From an uncultured Actinomycetes bacterium (GTDB lineage Bacteria; Actinomycetota; Actinomycetes; Nanopelagicales; Nanopelagicaceae), in NCBI GenBank assembly GCA_903852955.1, contig CAINSH010000045.1:1-11086 (forward strand): a stretch of DNA of 11,086 nt. Direction: 5' to 3'. Positions 6,557 through 11,086 of this stretch are shown piece by piece (positions within the stretch are counted from its first letter, which is position 1; the number at the start of each line of letters is the position of its first letter). The notes below the pieces were generated by a model. That model saw only the letters and a program-made list of their open reading frames with translations. It made no database searches and had not been told where the DNA came from. A program made the translations under genes and the position numbers.

Positions 6557-7282
6557 TTACTTAGTTAATGAAGTTTTTTGCATTGCATTGAGTTCGGCGC
6601 AACCATTAACTGCTAAATCAAGAAGTTGATTTAGAAGCGCACGGTCAAACGGTTGGCCTTCAGCTGTGCCTTGAACTTCGATGAAGCGGCCATCGCCTGC
6701 AACAACAACATTCATGTCAGTTTCAGCCCGTACGTCTTCTTCGTAGCAAAGATCCAACATTGGAATACCATCAATAATTCCAACACTTACCGCTGCAACT
6801 GAATCACTGAGTGGATTAGCGTTTTCCTTGATGTGACCCTGTTTCTTAGCCCAAGCAATCGCATCCGCCAGCGCTACATAAGCGCCGGTAATCGCTGCAG
6901 TTCGGGTGCCGCCATCAGCCTGCAAAACATCACAATCGATAACTATTGTATTTTCACCAAGCTCTTTCATATTTACAACTGCGCGTAATGATCGGCCAAC
7001 AAGGCGTGAGATTTCTTGAGTACGCCCACCTAATTTTCCTTTAACGCTCTCGCGATCTGAACGCGTATGTGTGGCACGTGGCAACATTGAATACTCGGAT
7101 GTAACCCAACCGTTTCCTGAATCTTTTAACCAGCGAGGCACTCCTGGTGAAAATGATGCAACGCAAAGAACTCGAGTTTTTCCAAATTCAACTAGAACAG
7201 AGCCTTCGGCATGATCCAACCAACTGCGAGTGAATTTAATTTCGCGTAAATCATTTACTTGCCGTCCATCATTGCGTGCCAT
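6557..7282 (-). CDS. rph: Ribonuclease PH
   Basis: RNase PH is a phosphate-dependent 3'-5' exoribonuclease that trims tRNA precursors next to the CCA end, working as a ring-shaped hexamer. The 241-residue length is normal. Diagnostic motifs are the N-terminal R-x-D-G-R-type start (RNDGRQ, 3-8), [17 protein letters not shown] (85-101), [18 protein letters not shown] (118-135) and the metal/catalytic aspartates in [14 protein letters not shown] (180-193, D183 and D189). The ATG at 7282 has AGGAG 6 nt upstream. The gene overlaps the end of murI by 14 nt, so the two are probably translationally linked. The sequence looks complete, with no missing key residue, unlike the truncated rph of some E. 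coli K-12 strains. Confidence 0.97.
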   Translation of the reverse strand: MARNDGRQVNDLREIKFTRSWLDHAEGSVLVEFGKTRVLCVASFSPGVPRWLKDSGNGWVTSEYSMLPRATHTRSDRESVKGKLGGRTQEISRLVGRSLRAVVNMKELGENTIVIDCDVLQADGGTRTAAITGAYVALADAIAWAKKQGHIKENANPLSDSVAAVSVGIIDGIPMLDLCYEEDVRAETDMNVVVAGDGRFIEVQGTAEGQPFDRALLNQLLDLAVNGCAELNAMQKTSLTK

Positions 7283-8081
7283 GTAGTGCTCCTATGTGTT
7301 GAACTTGCGTGACTTCTGGCCCTAGGAATCGACGTGCTAAGCCTTCAAAAGCTTGTGCATCGCCAGTTGCTAAGAATGTATGAGACGGTGGAACGCTTTG
7401 CGATTGACGCAGCAAATTATTTTCAACCAAAGTCCGATAGAGATCTTTTGCTGTCTCTTCAGCACTTGAAACTAACGTCACGCCGTCTCCCATTACGTAT
7501 GAAATCACACCTGTTAACAATGGGTAGTGCGTGCAACCCAAAACCAAAGTATCTACTTTGGCAGCCATTATCGGCTCAAGATATTCTCTGGCAACTTTCG
7601 TGATCTCTGCACCTGATGTTTCACCACGTTCTACAAACTCAACAAATAATGGGCACGCGATAGATGAAATCTCTAACTGCGGTGCGGCTGCAAATGCATC
7701 TAGGTAAGCTTTTGAATCAATAGTTGCACGCGTTCCTATTACTCCAATATGTCCAGAACGTGTAGCTGCAACTGCACGTCTAACCGCAGGCTGAATAACT
7801 TCGATAACTGGAACCGAATAGCGCTCTCTTGCATCTCGAAGCATTGCTGCACTTGCAGTATTGCAAGCAATCACAAGCGCTTTAACACCTTTTTCAACTA
7901 GAAAATCTAGAGTTTCTAATGCGAATTCTCGGACTTCAGCAAGCGGACGTGGACCATATGGGCCTCTAGCCGTGTCACCGATATAGATAGTTGACTCGTT
8001 TGGCAGTTGATCAAGAATCGCGCGTGCAACGGTGAGCCCACCTACACCTGAATCAAAAATTCCAATTGGGGCATCACTCAC
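7269..8081 (-). CDS. murI: Glutamate racemase
   Basis: MurI interconverts L- and D-glutamate, supplying D-glutamate for the peptidoglycan stem peptide, using a cofactor-independent two-cysteine mechanism in the cytoplasm. The 270-residue length is typical. Visible motifs are [14 protein letters not shown] (5-18), [14 protein letters not shown] (33-46), [12 protein letters not shown] (70-81) with catalytic C73, and [11 protein letters not shown] (179-189) with catalytic C183. D10 and S11 fit substrate-binding positions. The start is a GTG (8081-8079) encoding MSDAPIGIF, which places the conserved glycine-rich motif close to the N-terminus as in the family. No Shine-Dalgarno is seen. A TANNNT hexamer 7 nt upstream allows an internal leaderless promoter. 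It lies 33 nt after the DUF2017 stop and overlaps rph by 14 nt. Confidence 0.97.
   Translation of the reverse strand: MSDAPIGIFDSGVGGLTVARAILDQLPNESTIYIGDTARGPYGPRPLAEVREFALETLDFLVEKGVKALVIACNTASAAMLRDARERYSVPVIEVIQPAVRRAVAATRSGHIGVIGTRATIDSKAYLDAFAAAPQLEISSIACPLFVEFVERGETSGAEITKVAREYLEPIMAAKVDTLVLGCTHYPLLTGVISYVMGDGVTLVSSAEETAKDLYRTLVENNLLRQSQSVPPSHTFLATGDAQAFEGLARRFLGPEVTQVQHIGALHGTQ
7289..7293 (-). promoter_or_regulatory. Shine-Dalgarno for rph located inside murI
   Basis: AGGAG on the minus strand is 6 nt before the rph ATG and lies within the last codons of murI, ahead of the 14-nt overlap. It supports the 7282 start. Confidence 0.8.
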
Positions 8082-8088
8082 AGCGTCA

Positions 8089-8094
8089 AGCCTA
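8089..8094 (-). promoter_or_regulatory. Possible internal -10 element for murI
   Basis: TAGGCT on the minus strand ends 7 nt before the murI GTG, the spacing of a leaderless start. The 33-nt DUF2017-murI gap is the widest among the genes from DUF3039 to rph. There is no ribosome-binding site. Support is limited to this hexamer and spacing. Confidence 0.3.
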
Positions 8095-8114
8095 CCCTGA
8101 GCCTTGGGTGAAAA

Positions 8115-8690
8115 CTAAATACCTTCATCCATAAGCGCAACAATTAAGGATTCTTGCAGCCAACCCAACCAACTATAAACGGCGTAAACGCCACGCATTG
8201 GATCATCCGGTGCCAGAAGTTCTAATTCATCATGGCTATTTTGTTCAACATTTAATCGAACTCCAAGAGCCAATCGAATGTCATTCATTGCTCCAAGCCA
8301 ATCATTTGCACCATCATGATCAACTTCGATAATTCCATCTATTGCACTCTTTAAACCCATTCTCATCGACATGGAGTGAGCATATTTTTTAGCTCGAAGT
8401 GTCGATTCGGTATATCGACGAAACTCTGCAGCATCTACTTGATCTGCATATGCGTTAGGCAATAAGCGCAGAAGAACTTCATCATCTGGTGGAGTGTCAT
8501 GAGTTGTTATTCCCACCATTGCTGCAAGCGGGTCATCAACATGATTGTCAGTTCGTTCAGCTAAAAGTTCAATAATTTGTTCAACTAAATTAATTAATAC
8601 TTCGCGTTCAGACTCTGAAAACTCAGCAACAAATGCGTTATCGCCATGGCGGTGAAAGCCATGCTGTTCATCAGAGTCATTATTTGTCAT
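8115..8690 (-). CDS. DUF2017 family protein
   Basis: This 191-residue cytoplasmic protein belongs to the actinobacterial DUF2017 family (PF09438), whose function is not established. I recognise it from the order of conserved blocks: [25 protein letters not shown], a central [16 protein letters not shown] and a C-terminal [15 protein letters not shown]. It also lies directly after clpS, as in mycobacteria and streptomycetes. The protein is mostly alpha-helical and rich in acidic residues. I choose the ATG at 8690 because it forms an ATGA overlap with the clpS stop, a classic coupling arrangement. An upstream in-frame ATG at 8723 would add 11 residues and a longer overlap with clpS. The fixed pairing suggests a role linked to ClpS-directed proteolysis, but this is inference. 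Confidence 0.93.
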   Translation of the reverse strand: MTNNDSDEQHGFHRHGDNAFVAEFSESEREVLINLVEQIIELLAERTDNHVDDPLAAMVGITTHDTPPDDEVLLRLLPNAYADQVDAAEFRRYTESTLRAKKYAHSMSMRMGLKSAIDGIIEVDHDGANDWLGAMNDIRLALGVRLNVEQNSHDELELLAPDDPMRGVYAVYSWLGWLQESLIVALMDEGI

Positions 8691-9001
8691 AGAGCTTGAT
8701 CCCCACGTTGCAAAGTAGCCCACAACCCATACTCGTGCAGTCGGGCAACGTCATGTTCCATCTCTTCGCGACTACCAGTTGAAACTACTGCCTTACCCTC
8801 GGTGTGGACCTTCATCATTAATTCATGTGCTTTTTCGCGGGTGTACCCAAATAACTCCATGAGCACATACGTCACATAAGTCATTAAATTGACTGGGTCG
8901 TCCCAAACAATGGTGACCCAAGGTTTATCTCCATTAAAAATCTCTTTGATAGCTGCCTCAACTGCGCTATCAACTTTAGTGCTCTCATCTATTTTGACCA
9001 T
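8687..9001 (-). CDS. clpS: ClpS, N-degron adaptor of the Clp protease
   Basis: ClpS binds proteins with destabilising N-terminal residues and delivers them to the Clp unfoldase (ClpC/ClpA type) for degradation by ClpP in the cytoplasm. The 104-residue length is typical. The core is clear: [15 protein letters not shown] (33-47) with the acidic N-terminus-binding residues D34/D35 and the pocket methionine M40, [16 protein letters not shown] (51-66) with H66, GKAVVS (69-74), and the C-terminal [10 protein letters not shown] (88-97). The first ~25 residues form the variable extension used to regulate the unfoldase. The ATG at 9001 starts 2 nt after the stop of the GH18 gene, and its stop overlaps DUF2017 by 4 nt. 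No strong ribosome-binding site is seen, so coupling to the upstream gene is likely. Confidence 0.97.
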   Translation of the reverse strand: MVKIDESTKVDSAVEAAIKEIFNGDKPWVTIVWDDPVNLMTYVTYVLMELFGYTREKAHELMMKVHTEGKAVVSTGSREEMEHDVARLHEYGLWATLQRGDQAL

Positions 9002-9003
9002 GG

Positions 9004-10851
9004 TTACCGCACTACCACCCAGAATTGTGAAGATAGAACTTGCTCAGTTTTTGTAGTTACTTGAACTCGCAACTTCACAACTCCTTTCTTGCTTTCAATT
9101 GCACTTAATTCAAACTCACCATTGCTTCCAGTCAAAGTAGAAGTGCCTATATTTTGCCACTTTCCGGCAGTAAGTTTCTGAAGCACCGCAGATTGGCCAG
9201 ATAACTGAGGCAACAAGGAGCCTTTAACAATAAACTCTTGAAACCTTCGTACCGTGGTGGGTCTTTCAACTACAAGCCTAGAAAGCACAACGATTTTTGC
9301 TTCGCTACTTACCGATTCTGCTCTTTCCCAAGTACCTTCAGTTCGCAATCTAAATGATGCGGTACCTGCAATCTGTACAGGGATTATTACCGTGCCATCA
9401 ATTCCAGAGTTAACTTCTAATACTTTGGTCCAAGCAGTTTCACTTTCACGCTTCATTTCAACGGCCACAGGGATCCCTACTGCTGCAGATTTATCTTTCA
9501 GCGTTAGGGATCCACGCAAAGTAAAGATGCCACCATATAAAACACTCTTATTCGTGATGTCTTCTACGGTCAATGAGTTGACCAAAGAATCTGGAGCAAT
9601 CGACATCGCTACATTGCGCATAGCTAAAGTTGCAGTTGGATCTTCCATCCCCAAGGTCCAAAGCGCTGCACCACCTAGGCGATACTTAGCTACCAAATTC
9701 ATTCGCTCTAAATAACTTCGATCATTTTGATACCAAACAGTGCGAGAAGCTGTGCAGGACGTTGCTGCACCTTTTGCTGTTAACCCATTGAAATTTTGTG
9801 AGTACGAATACGTAGCTTCACTAGTTTTTTCGTCAAATACAGGCGTTGCATTATCAATTGCTGCTTTAGTTACTGCGTAATTCATTCTAAATGTCGCAGC
9901 TTTTCCCCCTGCAACAAGTCCCGGCGGGGCAGATACTGGGCATGTTCCGGTGACTGACGTAATCCAATCTCGACCATATCCTGGTAAACCAATAAAAACT
10001 TTGGAAGCTGGCATGACTGAGATTGCATATTTTAAAGTTTTTTTGGTCCATGCGATTGGGCCGATTGGACCAGGTTTTGCAACGGAGTAGTCATACGTCA
10101 TGATTCTTAAGCGATCAATACTTGTTGCAATTTCAGCCCATGAATAAACGTAGTATCCCTTCGCTTTTTCTGTAGGGTCAAAAGAATATGGCGCAGTAAT
10201 AGATAAGAGTTTTTGCTGCGCGTGAAGAGCATTGCTTAACTCTTTTACAAAGAGAACCCAATTAGGCGCAGTCTTCGTCCATGTAGTGTTTCCATCAACA
10301 AAGGCAAAACCCTCAAAATCAAGGTCTACTCCATCAAAGGAATACTTATTAACTAAGTCAACAATAGATTTAACAATAGTTGTTCTAGTTTCAGGTTTTG
10401 CAAGGTACCCGGATAAAACTAGTTTTTCTGTTCCATCTGTAATTGTTGGAACTAACTTAAGACCGCTTTTACGCATTAAACAAATCGTGTCAGCAATTGG
10501 CCATGAAGGATTTCCTGTTGAGTAATCATCTCGAATTACTGTAGGACTCTTCAATGTGTACCAAAATGGCATAACTTCTTTCATTAAATCTTTGTTAGTA
10601 AAAAGATAAGAAGAATTAAGCGCCGCAAGATCTGTTGGTGAGTATTCGTTGTCCTCACAGGTTGTCGGTGAGTTTGGCGCTGGTGTTGCTGATGGCGTGA
10701 TTTTTTGAATAAAAGGCATAACTGTTTTTACTGAATAATAAGGAATCCATCCGCTGACAATCGTTCGAGGTTGAATTTGATCAGCTATTGCATGAGGCGT
10801 GACTGCACTGGCCAGCGTAATAATTAAAGCAACAATTAAACTTCGCTTCAT
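9004..10851 (-). CDS. Secreted glycoside hydrolase family 18 protein with two C-terminal beta-sandwich domains
   Basis: The 615-residue product starts with a Sec signal peptide (MKR, hydrophobic 4-17, likely cleavage after AIA at 21-23). A Pro/Thr/Ser-rich insert lies at about 52-64. The GH18 barrel covers about 30-415: the catalytic DxxDxDxE motif is DGVDLDFE (173-180, proton donor E180), with MTYDY (251-255), GLPGYGRDW (288-296) and a closing ALWTLG (396-401). Four cysteines in the mature catalytic part (65, 124, 304, 366) could form two disulfides outside the cell. Residues about 424-520 and 522-615 look like two Ig/bacterial beta-sandwich modules, probably for wall attachment or spacing. 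GH18 enzymes cut chitin or, in YaaH/SleL-like members, peptidoglycan glycan. This resembles the latter type in general layout but lacks LysM repeats, so the substrate is unresolved. No lipobox or LPXTG is seen. It lies 2 nt after DUF3039 and 2 nt before clpS. Confidence 0.93.
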   Translation of the reverse strand: MKRSLIVALIITLASAVTPHAIADQIQPRTIVSGWIPYYSVKTVMPFIQKITPSATPAPNSPTTCEDNEYSPTDLAALNSSYLFTNKDLMKEVMPFWYTLKSPTVIRDDYSTGNPSWPIADTICLMRKSGLKLVPTITDGTEKLVLSGYLAKPETRTTIVKSIVDLVNKYSFDGVDLDFEGFAFVDGNTTWTKTAPNWVLFVKELSNALHAQQKLLSITAPYSFDPTEKAKGYYVYSWAEIATSIDRLRIMTYDYSVAKPGPIGPIAWTKKTLKYAISVMPASKVFIGLPGYGRDWITSVTGTCPVSAPPGLVAGGKAATFRMNYAVTKAAIDNATPVFDEKTSEATYSYSQNFNGLTAKGAATSCTASRTVWYQNDRSYLERMNLVAKYRLGGAALWTLGMEDPTATLAMRNVAMSIAPDSLVNSLTVEDITNKSVLYGGIFTLRGSLTLKDKSAAVGIPVAVEMKRESETAWTKVLEVNSGIDGTVIIPVQIAGTASFRLRTEGTWERAESVSSEAKIVVLSRLVVERPTTVRRFQEFIVKGSLLPQLSGQSAVLQKLTAGKWQNIGTSTLTGSNGEFELSAIESKKGVVKLRVQVTTKTEQVLSSQFWVVVR

Positions 10852-10853
10852 TG

Positions 10854-11086
10854 TTAATTATCTTCAGGTTCAGGCTTTAGGCCTGCGTAAATCTCTTTAC
10901 ACGTTGGGCAAATTGGATATTTCTCTGGATCTCTAGAGGGAATCCATTTTTTGCCACACAAGGCTCGGACTGCCTTGCCGGTTACCGCTGATTCAACGAT
11001 TTTTTCCTTCTTCACATAATGCGCAAAGCGATCATGACCACCACCATCTTCTTGGAGGTCGGGTCTAGTTAAGAGATCGGTGTCAG
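10854..11086 (-). CDS. DUF3039 family small zinc-binding-like protein (N-terminus cut by window edge)
   Basis: A reading frame open from the right edge ends at TAA 10856-10854 and gives 76 visible residues. The sequence fits the actinobacterial DUF3039 family (PF11238): LLTRPDLQEDGGGHDRFAHY near the start, then ALCGKKWIPSRDPEKYPICP and TCKEIY. One Cys in CGKKW and the CPTC pair, with a nearby His, could form a zinc site. The function of the family is unknown. It is a small soluble cytoplasmic protein with no membrane segment, and only a few N-terminal residues should be missing. The gap to the GH18 start is 2 nt, so the two are almost certainly on one transcript, and any operon promoter lies outside the window. 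Confidence 0.9.
   Translation of the reverse strand, partial: DTDLLTRPDLQEDGGGHDRFAHYVKKEKIVESAVTGKAVRALCGKKWIPSRDPEKYPICPTCKEIYAGLKPEPEDN

Noticed and set aside
8691..8723. Upstream ATG for DUF2017
   Set aside because: It would overlap clpS by 37 nt. The ATGA overlap at 8687-8690 is a more usual coupling arrangement. The longer start cannot be fully excluded.
9254..9715. 153-residue plus-strand open frame
   Set aside because: It lies antisense within the GH18 gene, which has clear domain motifs in the other strand. No motif or ribosome-binding site is seen.

Overview
The window looks like a compact chromosomal segment from a streamlined, moderate-to-low-GC actinobacterium. Freshwater Nanopelagicales (acI, Planktophila/Nanopelagicus-like) is my best guess. 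Three things point to Actinobacteria: the DUF3039 and DUF2017 families, the order clpS - DUF2017 - murI - rph - rdgB (a condensed form of the order I recall from mycobacteria), and likely leaderless starts. Small gaps, 2-14 nt junctions and modest GC point to a streamlined genome. The lineage is inferred, not proven. I see no tRNA, rRNA, CRISPR, insertion sequence or prophage, and no gene-free stretch above 300 bases.

Left part (1-1708): a DUF885 metallopeptidase-like gene runs leftward off the window edge. It is divergent from the next gene across a 70-base gap in which both starts have a TANNNT -10-like hexamer 5-6 nt before the ATG.

Rightward block (1709-4982): a hemolysin III/TrhA-type membrane protein, then an unrecognised coiled-coil protein with hendecad repeats and a Lys-rich tail, then an OatA-like acyltransferase-3/SGNH fusion likely to O-acetylate cell-wall glycan. 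The last two are 6 nt apart and probably co-transcribed. A strong palindromic terminator at 4994-5027 serves both converging blocks.

Leftward block (11086-5040), read in transcription order: DUF3039 (cut by the window edge), a secreted GH18 protein with two C-terminal beta-sandwich domains, clpS, DUF2017, murI, rph, rdgB, and finally a Lys/Ala-rich, histone-H1-like, single-pass membrane protein with a C-terminal fibronectin III domain. Most junctions are 2-nt gaps or short overlaps, so this is probably one long operon with possible internal promoters before murI and before the last gene.

Themes: cell-wall biology recurs (D-glutamate supply by MurI, glycan O-acetylation, a glycan-directed GH18 protein), beside housekeeping functions (N-degron delivery, tRNA 3' trimming, nucleotide-pool cleaning). 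The most unusual object is the membrane protein at 5040-5870, whose predicted topology would join a DNA-binding-like cytoplasmic tail to an extracellular FN3 domain.
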